The notes: generated by a model from the sequence alone, not told the origin. A stretch of DNA of 64,000 bases from a virus (IMGVR_UViG_3300020159_001814:1-64000), one strand, 5' to 3'; positions 29,371 to 38,101 are shown, counted from the stretch's first letter. Translations and numbers: made by a program.

Positions 29371-30048
29371 TTAAACGGTTACTATGTTTTGATAAAAAAT
29401 CACTTCTTTTGTTTTGTGTTTCTGTCCTTGTATTTCAACTAATGGTTTAAAGTCCATCCATGTCGCTTCTGAATTTTCACAAACAATTGTTTCACCATTA
29501 CGTTCTAAACACCAATCTTTTAAGTTTTCATAATCAAAACCCTTATTACCGTGTTTATAGTACTTGCCCCCATTTCCTTGGTATGGCGGGTCTATAAACC
29601 AAGTCGCATCTATATTTTCTATTTGTTGATAATCTCCGTTAATTATTGTCCAATGTTTAACTTTATTAACATCGTTAGATAATTTTAATCTATTCTTTTC
29701 ATTCCACCCACAAAATTTACCAGGTGACTTTTTTGGTTGTGAAGAACCAGGATTTAAAAAAAACCCAATCAAGGATTTTTGATTGTCGGTTAGGTAATTA
29801 AATTGTTCGTCATTTAAAGATTGTCCCTTTACCAATAAAGGTAGTGAAAGTATTTCATCAGAACTAACTTCAATTAGGTATGACCAAAGATCTGCAATTC
29901 TTTTATCTTTTTCAATTAATATAACATCCCTATCATAATAATTCATTGAATATGCTGCCGACCCGGCAAATGGTTCAATTATTGTCCCATACTTAGGTTT
30001 AGGATAATAACTAAAAATCTTTTCTTTTCTTCCGTAATAATAAAACAT
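29371..30048 (-). CDS. D12-class DNA adenine methylase, 225 aa
   Basis: MFYYYGRKEKIFSYYPKPKY, motif I EPFAGSAAY at residues 25-33, and catalytic FIDPPYQGNGG (DPPY 153-156). Shorter than Dam (about 270); the target-recognition part is reduced. It differs clearly from the methylase at 16467. Lies directly upstream of the putative endonuclease, 46 bp apart. Confidence 0.9.
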   Translation of the reverse strand: MFYYYGRKEKIFSYYPKPKYGTIIEPFAGSAAYSMNYYDRDVILIEKDKRIADLWSYLIEVSSDEILSLPLLVKGQSLNDEQFNYLTDNQKSLIGFFLNPGSSQPKKSPGKFCGWNEKNRLKLSNDVNKVKHWTIINGDYQQIENIDATWFIDPPYQGNGGKYYKHGNKGFDYENLKDWCLERNGETIVCENSEATWMDFKPLVEIQGQKHKTKEVIFYQNIVTV

Positions 30049-30082
30049 ACCTAATTATAAATTATTTTTATACTAATATCAA

Positions 30083-32416
30083 TTATTGGTAAACTTTTGA
30101 TATGTTATCTTCTTTTTTAATTTTAACAACACTGTCAGCCCATTGATTCACCATTGGGTTATGGGTTATAAGGAAAATCTTTTCAAAATATTCTTTTATT
30201 TTTACAAAAAATTCTGAAACCATTTCCAAGTTTTCATTTGAAATCTTACCGAAAACCTCATCGAAAACAATTACGTTTGGTTTAGGTAATGAACATATTT
30301 TACTTAGTACCGACCTTAAAGCTAAAGAAGCTATTGTTCTTTCGTAACCAGATCCTGATGACATTAGTTTTTCAATACCTGTTCCATTATCTATCATTAA
30401 GAATTCGACTTCATTCTTATCAGATATTCTAATTTCTAACTTGAAGTAAGAACTATCTTCCATTAATCTTTGAAGTTCTGAATTAATCAATGGCATCATT
30501 GTCTTCATTATAATTTTAGATATACCATTTTTACCGTAAGCCTCCAAATACATTTTATGTATTTTTTCTTTTTCTTGTTCTTCGGCAATTTTTATAATGT
30601 TATTTAAGTTTGTTTTAATTTTTTCTTCTAAAGATTTAACTGAATAATCATCACTATTAATTTGTGTTTGTTTTTGTGTCTTTTGTCTTTCTAAATCTTC
30701 AATTCTTAAATTAGCCTTAATTAACATACTATCTATATGTTCATTTTCTTTTATCTTATCAAGCATCTTATCGTATTCAGTAAGTTTTGTCTGAAGTCCT
30801 TGTATTTTTAACTGATAGTTTTCAATTGTCGCATCGTACTTTTCTTTAATAAGTTTGTTTTTTTCATATTCATCAAAATCCTTTTTCAACCTGACAAACG
30901 TTTGTTCTATGCCTGATAAAACCTGCATTGTGGTCCAAACATTGTCTTTTTGCATGATATAACCATCAAGTTCAGATATTTTTTGTTGTGTAATACTAGC
31001 ATTCATTAAATTGATCCCACAATGTTCACATTTGATTCCACCCTCAACAGAACTCTTTAGTTTCTCAACTTCTTCTATTTTTGTTTCAATCTGAATTAAC
31101 TCTTTATTAAGTCTTGAATATTCTTCTTTAGTTTTATCGTGTTCATCCTCTTTGTAGTATTCTTTTGGTTCAACTACTTTAAGTTCATTAAGTTTTAATT
31201 TTGTTTGTTCAATCTGATACTCGTGTCCTTCAATATCTTGTTTAACCTGGCTTGGGTTTAATCTACTTAACTCAACGTCAATATCTGTGTGTTTTTTAGA
31301 AATCATGTCGTCGCGATAATCCCTACCTTTTGTTAGATTTGTATCAATATTTACCAATTCAAGTCCATATGATTCAATATTAGACTTTAACTCGGTAATT
31401 TTTGTTTCGTTGTTTTCGTTATCTGTTTTTAATTGTTCGGTATTGTAAATGTTAGATAACATTGATTTTGAAAAGTCGGAATATATTAATTTTGCGGCTT
31501 CTTCTTTTCTTTTTAAAAACTCTAACCCCATAAAACGAGTTAGTACCTGTCCTCTAGCAGTTGGTTTTGCGTCAATCAATTCTTCAAGATTTGTTGCCGT
31601 TGTAAGTATGGTCATTAGGAAATCATCTTTAGTTCCAATAGATTCTTTAATGAATTTTTCAGTTTCCCTTCTTTGTTCACCAGTAAAGTTTTGTAAAGTC
31701 CCATCAGCCAATTTTTTAAAAAAGTCTAATTCCGTTTTAACATTCCATTCACCTTTTTTAGACATTTTTCTTTCTATATTCCTAACGATAATATATTCTT
31801 CACCGTCGATAACAATTTCACCTTTTACAGTAACTTTATCTTTATCTGTAAACCGGTTAAAAATTTCTTCAGCTTTAGTTGTTTTTGTTGTTTCATTAAA
31901 GAATAAAAACAATAGTAAATCAACAGATAATACTGTCTTACCACCAAAATTTGGCGGGTTAGATTCAATAACAGTCAAACCATTACATTTTTCAAAATCT
32001 ATTTTTTGGTTTTCTCCGTAAGATAAAAAGTTAGAAAATTCAATGTTTTTTATATACCATTTTTTAAAAACAGTCGTTTCTGTTTCATTTTCTTGCATTT
32101 TATTTTCAACCATTTTATTATGTGATAAAATAGTATCTAAATAGTTTTCATATCCTTTACTTACCAAGTATTGTTTTAATAAATCGACTTGGTAGTTGGT
32201 ATCCATAATGTTTACCGATACGTCAACAGTTTGTTCCGTTTCTTCCTGTGTTGTTTTTACTTTGGTAATAACATTAACATTGGTTGTGTTATATTTTTTT
32301 TGGAAGTAGTGTTTTACACTTTTAATTCTGTCTTGTGTAAAATTCTCATTAATATCTTCCCAAACAACTTGGATGTACGGGTTTTCAAACTTAGTAAAGT
32401 TTATTTCTTTTGTCAT
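30083..32416 (-). CDS. SbcC/Rad50-like recombination nuclease subunit (T4 gp46 type), 777 aa
   Basis: Start taken at ATG 32414-32416 (MTKEINFTKFENPYIQVVWE), after the stop of 32436-32795. About 120 N-terminal residues precede the ATPase head, an extension not usual in gp46. Walker A is ESNPPNFGGKTVLSV (GGKT at 158-161), a zinc hook CEHCG sits between long coiled coils, the ABC signature is SSGSGYERTIASLALR and Walker B is VIVFDEVFG. With gp47 it resects DNA ends for recombination-dependent replication and host DNA breakdown. Confidence 0.93.
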   Translation of the reverse strand: MTKEINFTKFENPYIQVVWEDINENFTQDRIKSVKHYFQKKYNTTNVNVITKVKTTQEETEQTVDVSVNIMDTNYQVDLLKQYLVSKGYENYLDTILSHNKMVENKMQENETETTVFKKWYIKNIEFSNFLSYGENQKIDFEKCNGLTVIESNPPNFGGKTVLSVDLLLFLFFNETTKTTKAEEIFNRFTDKDKVTVKGEIVIDGEEYIIVRNIERKMSKKGEWNVKTELDFFKKLADGTLQNFTGEQRRETEKFIKESIGTKDDFLMTILTTATNLEELIDAKPTARGQVLTRFMGLEFLKRKEEAAKLIYSDFSKSMLSNIYNTEQLKTDNENNETKITELKSNIESYGLELVNIDTNLTKGRDYRDDMISKKHTDIDVELSRLNPSQVKQDIEGHEYQIEQTKLKLNELKVVEPKEYYKEDEHDKTKEEYSRLNKELIQIETKIEEVEKLKSSVEGGIKCEHCGINLMNASITQQKISELDGYIMQKDNVWTTMQVLSGIEQTFVRLKKDFDEYEKNKLIKEKYDATIENYQLKIQGLQTKLTEYDKMLDKIKENEHIDSMLIKANLRIEDLERQKTQKQTQINSDDYSVKSLEEKIKTNLNNIIKIAEEQEKEKIHKMYLEAYGKNGISKIIMKTMMPLINSELQRLMEDSSYFKLEIRISDKNEVEFLMIDNGTGIEKLMSSGSGYERTIASLALRSVLSKICSLPKPNVIVFDEVFGKISNENLEMVSEFFVKIKEYFEKIFLITHNPMVNQWADSVVKIKKEDNISKVYQ

Positions 32417-32435
32417 GTTTGTATAATTAAATGGT

Positions 32436-32795
32436 TTACTCTCCTCGAACAGATTCAGTTGATTCTTGTCCTTCCTGTGATTTTTCTTCATCTAAGTTTA
32501 TGTCTAATATATTTGCAATATTATTAATGTTTGACTGAATACCATCAACATCTATATTGTCTTCGTTACTTAATTTTCCTTCTAAAATATTAAGTTCATC
32601 AATAACGTTATCAAGTTTATCTTCACCATCTAAAAGTCCTGTTTCACCAGACATTGCTTCGAATTTTTGTTTCATAGCATCCATTTGTTCTTGGAATGCT
32701 TCTTGCCAAACTTTTTGCATTCTTTTTTCTTGTACTTTCAAGTTAGCGTTTCTTTTCGCCACTTTTGCTCTATGAGCCTTTGCCGCTTTTCCCAT
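32436..32795 (-). CDS. Hypothetical coiled-coil protein, 119 aa
   Basis: MGKAAKAHRAKVAKRNANLK: a highly basic helix of 30 residues, then a coiled segment with EKRMQKVWQEAFQEQMD, then an acidic tail. The charge split suggests nucleic acid or protein binding. Lies between gp46-like and the 10-bp tandem repeat. Function unknown. Confidence 0.75.
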   Translation of the reverse strand: MGKAAKAHRAKVAKRNANLKVQEKRMQKVWQEAFQEQMDAMKQKFEAMSGETGLLDGEDKLDNVIDELNILEGKLSNEDNIDVDGIQSNINNIANILDINLDEEKSQEGQESTESVRGE

Positions 32796-32850
32796 TATTA
32801 GTTATTATTAGTTATTATTAGTTATTATTAGTTATTATTAGTTATTATTA
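32794..32850. repeat. Tandem 10-bp repeat, five full units
   Basis: GTTATTATTA five times (32801-32850) plus a partial unit. On the coding (minus) strand it reads TAATAATAAC and contains TAA in all three frames. It supplies the stop and last Asn codons of 32838-33188 and forms the whole gap to the next gene. Copy number changes would alter spacing and the C-terminus slightly. Confidence 0.95.
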
Positions 32851-33188
32851 GTCGGTCTATTTTCTTCAAACCATTCTATGATCGCATTTATTCCCCACAC
32901 AAATCCTGCGGACAACATACCATCAAAAAATACAGATAAAAATTTATTAAGTCCAATAATATCTGTATTAGGTGAAAAATACACCAAAGAAAGGAAGAAT
33001 CCTACCCATGTTGATGTGCACAATACACAAGATATTAACCCTGACAAAAAGTTACCTATCCCATTGAATATGGCAAGTTCGTTGTTCCCCCAATTATGGA
33101 TTCTATTTCTTAATCCGTTGAAAATTGATCCGTAGACCAAAATGTTTGTCATTCCGTAGGCAACTATGGCCCAAATTAGTAAATTCAT
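32838..33188 (-). CDS. Membrane protein with LxxCxxC motif, 116 aa
   Basis: Start at ATG 33186-33188, one base after the upstream stop. Three to four membrane segments: LLIWAIVAYGMTNILVYG, a middle one with LISCVLCTSTWVGFFLSLVY, and FDGMLSAGFVWGINAIIEW. The CVLC-x-S-x-W pattern is typical of a small phage membrane family whose role I do not know. The C-terminus is encoded by the tandem repeat. Confidence 0.78.
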   Translation of the reverse strand: MNLLIWAIVAYGMTNILVYGSIFNGLRNRIHNWGNNELAIFNGIGNFLSGLISCVLCTSTWVGFFLSLVYFSPNTDIIGLNKFLSVFFDGMLSAGFVWGINAIIEWFEENRPTNNN

Positions 33189-33189
33189 A

Positions 33190-33894
33190 TTATCTATATA
33201 AGTCATCGTTTAGGTTAGAACTTCCGTGAAACTTGGCGGGAATATTGCCAAGTTGTTTTGGTTGTTCTAACAATTTTTTATTTAATTCTTCATTTTTATT
33301 TTTCAATTCTCTTATTTCCGTGTTGAGGTTTTGTATGGTGTCTTGTAATAGTTTCATTTTATTTTCATCTAACTTTATATCTAAATTACGTCTAACTTCG
33401 TCTAACTCTTTATCCTTATTAGATATTTCATAATGGAAATTATTTTCCATTTCTTCTGTTTTAGTGGAAAAAATTTTCCTTTCTGATTCTATTTGTTCAT
33501 TTAAGTGGAAAATATTTTGCTCCAACTGTTCGATTTTTCCGATTAGTTCGTTTTCACCACTTTTGTCACTAATATATTCTACTTTTGTGACAACTTTTTC
33601 TACTGGAACTTCCTTAATTACTTCTACCTCCTTGATAATCTCGACAGGTACTTCCACCCGTATTTCACGGATTACCTCAATTTCTACCTGTTTTTCACCA
33701 ACAATACCCGTTTTTAAGTGTTTTTCACCTTCATTAAGTGTTTTTCCTAAAAGTCCGTATTTCTCTATATTAAATCCAGTATCAAAACATTTTTTAATAA
33801 ACCCATCAATATCTTCAATACCGTTTAGTTTACAATATTCAGATACTGATTTCAATATGGTTTTATTAAATATTTCTGAGTACTTCAGTTCCAT
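33190..33894 (-). CDS. Coiled-coil protein with EVPV repeats, 234 aa
   Basis: Helical N-terminus (residues 1-60), a central beta-like repeat (VEVPVEIIKEVEVIKEVPVE), then a coiled coil to about residue 215. The EVPV repeat resembles the tail of the membrane protein 24906-26030. It overlaps the gp47-like gene by 29 bp. Function unknown. Confidence 0.75.
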   Translation of the reverse strand: MELKYSEIFNKTILKSVSEYCKLNGIEDIDGFIKKCFDTGFNIEKYGLLGKTLNEGEKHLKTGIVGEKQVEIEVIREIRVEVPVEIIKEVEVIKEVPVEKVVTKVEYISDKSGENELIGKIEQLEQNIFHLNEQIESERKIFSTKTEEMENNFHYEISNKDKELDEVRRNLDIKLDENKMKLLQDTIQNLNTEIRELKNKNEELNKKLLEQPKQLGNIPAKFHGSSNLNDDLYR

Positions 33895-34648
33895 TTTCTA
33901 TATCTTCAAAAGACTTAATCGAAAACTTTAAAAACGGTTTTGGGTTTTCAAGATCCGTATATGTATATTCTTTAGTTCCGAAATCATAAGTTCCGAAACC
34001 GTGGTTTCTGATGCTTTCACCGATGTTCTGTTGGATTGGTGATCCGATCATATACCCTTTCCCTGTTTTAAACTTAAATTCTTGTCTTTTGTGAATATCG
34101 CCACATAACACAATATCTAATCCATCAAACTTTTCTGTATCATAAGCATGGTCACCAAAATCATAACCTAAGTCTGTCGTCATTCCTTGTATTGGTCCAT
34201 GAAACAACCCTACTTTTATACCCTTTGCTTCTGAAATGTCAGGTGGAATATTTCCTTGATACTGCGAATACACACACCAACTAACATTATCGTCTTCATA
34301 AACACCTCTGTCTTTGTAATAGACAATGTTTTTGTTATTTAATGAGTCGATAATCGGAGATAAAGCGTCTAACCTATCAATATTATTCACTAAAAAGTCA
34401 TGATTACCAGGTATAATGATTGTTTTTGTAATATTTGCACATTCAGTTAATATCCAAGCAACAAACTCAATAAGTTCTGGTGTCATCTGATTTTTAGAGT
34501 GAACTAAATCACCGGTAAAGACAATACGGTCGGGTTTTATTTCTTCCCATTTGTTAATTGCGTCCTCCAAAATCTTTCGGTATTGGTCGTGATCTTTAAA
34601 TAATTTTACATGAAGATCAGAAAAGTGTACTAGTTTTTTTATCACCAT
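33866..34648 (-). CDS. SbcD/Mre11-like nuclease subunit (T4 gp47 type), 260 aa
   Basis: Metallophosphoesterase motifs in order: FSDLHV (D11, H13), TGDLVHS (D47), PGNHDF (81-84), GLFHGP and GDIHKRQ. These residues bind two Mn ions. Shorter than T4 gp47 (about 339), lacking the C-terminal capping part. It works with the gp46-like ATPase, separated here by three small genes. Confidence 0.93.
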   Translation of the reverse strand: MVIKKLVHFSDLHVKLFKDHDQYRKILEDAINKWEEIKPDRIVFTGDLVHSKNQMTPELIEFVAWILTECANITKTIIIPGNHDFLVNNIDRLDALSPIIDSLNNKNIVYYKDRGVYEDDNVSWCVYSQYQGNIPPDISEAKGIKVGLFHGPIQGMTTDLGYDFGDHAYDTEKFDGLDIVLCGDIHKRQEFKFKTGKGYMIGSPIQQNIGESIRNHGFGTYDFGTKEYTYTDLENPKPFLKFSIKSFEDIENGTEVLRNI

Positions 34649-35385
34649 TACTTTCTTTTTTTAAGTTTCGTAAGTTTATTTACTTCAACCATATATTTTT
34701 CTTCCGCAAAAATTCTGTCTTCAAGTTCCTTATTTTTTTTTAAAATATTGACAAGTCTTTCATTTGTTTCTTTAGCGTCTGATTCATTCTTTTTTAAATC
34801 AATATAATAATGGTTTACCTCGGTATCCCCACCATCTTCAATAACTTCAAACAAACCCCTAACTAATAAACCCCTAAAACCTTTAGTTTGGTATTCTTCT
34901 GGGTTGTCCAATACGTCATCTAATAACTTGTGAATATCATTTCTCAATGTTTCTTCATTATTAGTACCTTCAAATAAATCTTGAGCCATTTCGGGTGTCC
35001 AAGTTAGTAAAATATGTTTTCTTGGTTCAAATGTCATTGGATCATAAATTACTGGTCCCATGGCGGCACCATTCTTAACAGGTTTAATTAATTGATTTGG
35101 ATCGTACATTACAGGTGTTAATGCCAATGATAATAAATAACATTTACCCTTAAACTTCATAACATCTGACAACTTAACCGTAGATGTTGTTAATATTTCA
35201 CCATTATTATCTTTAACTAAAGGGTGTTCGAGAATTTCTAAAGAATCGCATTCTTTAAATTCGTCAGTATTCATTATAATCTTTTTGTATTTTTCTAAAT
35301 TTTTACCATACAAAAGATTATCCATATATAAACCATTATCATTTCTAGATAATTCTACAATTTCAATTAATTCTTTTAATTTCAT
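34648..35385 (-). CDS. Hypothetical protein, 245 aa
   Basis: Begins MKLKELIEIVELSRNDNGLY; central YDPMTFEPRKHILLTWTPEM, C-terminal helix of about 50 residues ending KLKKRK. One-base overlap with gp47 and ATGA overlap with the upstream gene, so it is part of the recombination operon. No family recognised. Confidence 0.78.
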   Translation of the reverse strand: MKLKELIEIVELSRNDNGLYMDNLLYGKNLEKYKKIIMNTDEFKECDSLEILEHPLVKDNNGEILTTSTVKLSDVMKFKGKCYLLSLALTPVMYDPNQLIKPVKNGAAMGPVIYDPMTFEPRKHILLTWTPEMAQDLFEGTNNEETLRNDIHKLLDDVLDNPEEYQTKGFRGLLVRGLFEVIEDGGDTEVNHYYIDLKKNESDAKETNERLVNILKKNKELEDRIFAEEKYMVEVNKLTKLKKRK

Positions 35386-35645
35386 ATTACTGTTTTTGTT
35401 GGGTGACTTGATTCGTCGTCTTGTTTATTTGTTCCACAATATATTTCATATGGTGGGTTAAATGGGTTTGGTGGTAATGGCACTGGTTCAAATCTTGGTA
35501 CTGTAGTTCTTGGATTTGGAAAAAATGGGTCCACGTCTTTTACTTCTTGCATTTTTTCAACAATCGGACTAATATTGATGTGTTTATCTTCAAGTTTACC
35601 GTATAAATAACCTTCTAACCAAATATAAAATTCTTTATGTGTCAT
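35382..35645 (-). CDS. Proline-rich hypothetical protein, 87 aa
   Basis: MTHKEFYIWLEGYLYGKLED, then a Pro-rich tail (FPNPRTTVPRFEPVPLPPNP). The N-terminal part (EFYIWLEGYL) resembles a short motif I recall from other phage proteins. Overlaps 34648-35385 by 4 bp. Confidence 0.72.
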   Translation of the reverse strand: MTHKEFYIWLEGYLYGKLEDKHINISPIVEKMQEVKDVDPFFPNPRTTVPRFEPVPLPPNPFNPPYEIYCGTNKQDDESSHPTKTVI

Positions 35646-35646
35646 A

Positions 35647-35847
35647 CTAATCTTCTTCTATTTCAAAATCGTATTCATCTTCGTCTTGGATTTTGTCCCA
35701 TTCCAATTCTTGGTTACCTCTAAAATCAACTTCTTCGTAGAATTTATCTTCATCTTCTTCAAAAAGTTTTGCTTCTTCGTCTGTTAACTCGGCAGAATAC
35801 TTACAAATTGTTGTATAAGATTCAAACCATACTAATTTTTTTCCCAT
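35647..35847 (-). CDS. Small acidic protein, 66 aa
   Basis: MGKKLVWFESYTTICKYSAE then strongly acidic (EEAKLFEEDEDKFYEEVDF) to the end. Very acidic small phage proteins are often DNA mimics or binding partners; here that is speculative. One base from the next gene. Confidence 0.72.
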   Translation of the reverse strand: MGKKLVWFESYTTICKYSAELTDEEAKLFEEDEDKFYEEVDFRGNQELEWDKIQDEDEYDFEIEED

Positions 35848-35852
35848 GTTTT

Positions 35853-35999
35853 TTAATTTAATTCTCGATTATATAAATTAACTAAAATAATTCTAGCAAA
35901 CTTAAATTCTTTTGCTCTGTTTAAATTTAGACCGTACGCATATGCTATCACTTTCAAATGTGGATACGCTTCGCTTATGGTCATTTTACCAATTTCCAT
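35853..35999 (-). CDS. Small basic protein, 48 aa
   Basis: ATG 35997-35999, stop TAA 35853-35855. Begins MEIGKMTISEAYPHLKVIAY and continues with NLNRAKEFKFARIILVN. Fits exactly between its neighbours (5 and 2 bp), which supports it as a real gene. No family recognised. Confidence 0.7.
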   Translation of the reverse strand: MEIGKMTISEAYPHLKVIAYAYGLNLNRAKEFKFARIILVNLYNRELN

Positions 36000-36001
36000 G
36001 A

Positions 36002-36217
36002 TTAATCAAATAATTTAAAATCGGCATTAACGTGACCACATTCATTACACATATATGTCGGGAAAGGTACTAACGTATCTTCAGGTCCACCTGTTAAAAT
36101 TTTAGAAACTTTTTTTAACATTACAATTTCTTTAAAGTAAGTGGATTTACATTCACCGCACTGTACTGTTGGTTGTTCTTTAAGGTTAATTTTTGGTTTT
36201 AGGATGTCGTCCATCAT
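36002..36217 (-). CDS. Zinc-ribbon protein, 71 aa
   Basis: Two Cys pairs, CGEC near residue 20 and CNEC near residue 57 (VQCGECKSTYFKEI, TYMCNECGHVN), make a zinc ribbon. Two adjacent ATGs are possible starts. Overlaps the 29-aa ORF by 4 bp. Small zinc ribbons in phages often bind nucleic acid or polymerase. Confidence 0.8.
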   Translation of the reverse strand: MMDDILKPKINLKEQPTVQCGECKSTYFKEIVMLKKVSKILTGGPEDTLVPFPTYMCNECGHVNADFKLFD

Positions 36218-36303
36218 TTTATGATATATTTTACGTTTATTTTTTCTGTTTGATTATCCCATGTGGTATTATACCACCACCTAATTGTTATATCTGGTTC
36301 CAT
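36214..36303 (-). CDS. Very small ORF, 29 aa
   Basis: ATG 36301-36303, TGA overlapping the zinc-ribbon start (ATGATG). Begins MEPDITIRWWYNTTWDNQTE. It fills the gap between two genes and has coupled stop and start codons, but its shortness leaves doubt. Confidence 0.5.
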   Translation of the reverse strand: MEPDITIRWWYNTTWDNQTEKINVKYIIK

Positions 36304-36326
36304 TTTAAAAATATAATTTATTTTAT

Positions 36327-37184
36327 TTATTTTGTCAAACGTTCTTTAATGTCCATATTTAATATGGTATCAATAACTTTTCGTTCTACCCTATATTCAG
36401 TAAAATCTTGGTCTTCGGTTAAATGAACAATAACACAACCATAAAATGGAATGTTTTCGTATTTAGAACCTTCCAACATTTTAATTAATAATTTACCATA
36501 TAAAGGTAATTGTGTGTTGTAGTGTCCAAGAGCGTTATTCGGTAAAAACTTAAATGGCTCCCTCATCGGTTTTGTATAGTCGTTGGATTCCATATTTTTC
36601 TTTTTGTTTGTTTTCCAATCGGTGATTACTATACCAAACCCTGTCTGTTGTTTATTTAACATAATCCAAACTTTATCGGGTTGACCTGTATATCCTAATT
36701 CCGGGTCACCTAAAACAATCTCCGTATCCAATAAAACCGCACCTCTTTCTTCCATTAGTTTTAAGAACCTATTACCGGCCTTTATCATACGATCACCCTT
36801 CATTATCATTTCCATATCACAGGCATAAATTGGTTGTCTAACTTCTTTTATGATTCCGTGTCGTTTGATAGTTTCAATTTCCAATTCGTAATGAACCCTA
36901 CTTCCCATGTTGGTTGATACTCTACCCGCTTCGGCCCATTCTTCCAATAAAGTTTGCATTACGTATGGGTCACCTTTGGCGACGTTTCTTGCCGCTTCTT
37001 CGGTTGGAAACTCATCATAAAACAATTTCATTACTTTAGATACTGAAGGGAAATTATCTTTTATTTCCCCATCAACGTCTTTCATTGTATATCTATGTTT
37101 TTCTTCCTCAAAAGTTAAACATAGTTCTTTTTGTCTTTCAGATAAGATATCTCTTATTTCTTCTGCTATTTTTTTTAAATTCAT
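36327..37184 (-). CDS. PD-(D/E)XK exonuclease (RecB/Cas4-like), 285 aa
   Basis: The core is DTEIVLGDPELGYTGQPDKV followed by IVITDWKTNKKK: a conserved D then D-W-K-T, the PD-(D/E)XK signature of RecB-type nucleases; QLPLY further on resembles the QxxxY motif. An upstream GSRVHYELE supplies the expected H. It overlaps the primase gene by 4 bp, so it works in replication or recombination. T4-like phages often carry a similar exonuclease. Confidence 0.88.
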   Translation of the reverse strand: MNLKKIAEEIRDILSERQKELCLTFEEEKHRYTMKDVDGEIKDNFPSVSKVMKLFYDEFPTEEAARNVAKGDPYVMQTLLEEWAEAGRVSTNMGSRVHYELEIETIKRHGIIKEVRQPIYACDMEMIMKGDRMIKAGNRFLKLMEERGAVLLDTEIVLGDPELGYTGQPDKVWIMLNKQQTGFGIVITDWKTNKKKNMESNDYTKPMREPFKFLPNNALGHYNTQLPLYGKLLIKMLEGSKYENIPFYGCVIVHLTEDQDFTEYRVERKVIDTILNMDIKERLTK

Positions 37185-38101
37185 TCTTTTTCTTGTATAT
37201 AATATGGTGTTATGTCACCCTTTAAATCACACACATCTTTGTCTTTTGGTAATTTAACAAGTTTTACTCGGTTATAAAGGACACCACCGTTTAGTTTATC
37301 GTATAGTTTTTTTGCATCATCATAAGCATCCCCATCAAGACAAATAATTATATCTTTTTTTGCCTTCGTATAAAGTTTTTCCCACATATTGTCATTTATA
37401 AACTTTCCAAGCAATGCGATTGAATTATCTAAAAAGAAAGAGTCGAACACACCTTCTACTATGTATATGTCTTTATTAAAATCAATTAAACTTTCATTAA
37501 AAATTAAAAAGTCTTTTGCCGCTTCGGGGTTCTTATATTTAAGTTTTGATTTTGGGTTCCAAGATCTTGATACAAAAAAATTTAAATCACCCTTTTTATT
37601 AAAGGATGGTACAATTATTCTACCTGAATATTCACCTTCAATACAAAGACCAATCTGATATTTATCAATTATTTCTTGTGTTATCCCTCGTTTTTTTAGA
37701 TAATTGAATGCTTCCTTTCTTGGGATATGTAATGGATGTATTTCATCAAATTTTTTATATTCTTTAGGTAATTGTAATTGTTTATATACCTTTTCTTTTT
37801 TTTCAAACTTATCAGGTCTAATTAACTTATAAGTTTTCTTATCTTTTTTTGACCCATATTTATCAATTAGTTTACCTAAATGTCCGTGAGTTTCGTGTGT
37901 TTCAGCACATGCCCAACATTTATAAACATGGTTTTGGTAATTTATTTCAAGATTTCCTTTACCGTCCGTTTTTGATAGTCCTTTAATATCGTAGGAACAC
38001 ACCGGACAATCTACAGAAATTTGTCCTGAATATTCGTTAACGTTTTTAGGTTCCCCAAAAATCGTTTGTATTAAGTCTATCAATAATGATTCGTCATCCA
38101 T
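37181..38101 (-). CDS. DnaG-type primase, 306 aa
   Basis: Start at ATG 38099-38101 (MDDESLLIDLIQTIFGEPKN), 4 bp after the -7 element. Zinc finger: CPVC near residue 31 and CWAC near residue 61. TOPRIM domain: YIVEGVFDSF and ICLDGDAYDDA with the catalytic E and DxD. T4 gp61 is a comparable small primase (342 aa). It makes RNA primers for lagging-strand synthesis; the partner helicase is not in this window. Confidence 0.9.
   Translation of the reverse strand: MDDESLLIDLIQTIFGEPKNVNEYSGQISVDCPVCSYDIKGLSKTDGKGNLEINYQNHVYKCWACAETHETHGHLGKLIDKYGSKKDKKTYKLIRPDKFEKKEKVYKQLQLPKEYKKFDEIHPLHIPRKEAFNYLKKRGITQEIIDKYQIGLCIEGEYSGRIIVPSFNKKGDLNFFVSRSWNPKSKLKYKNPEAAKDFLIFNESLIDFNKDIYIVEGVFDSFFLDNSIALLGKFINDNMWEKLYTKAKKDIIICLDGDAYDDAKKLYDKLNGGVLYNRVKLVKLPKDKDVCDLKGDITPYYIQEKE

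Noticed and set aside
31449-32021. Plus-strand ORF of 190 codons
   Set aside because: It lies fully inside the gp46-like gene on the other strand, which has Walker A, zinc hook, signature and Walker B motifs.
36327-37184. Targeting-like leader (ILSER) in the RecB-like nuclease
   Set aside because: The [LI]-x-E match is expected by chance this often, the helix differs from the shared type, and the gene lies within the replication operon.
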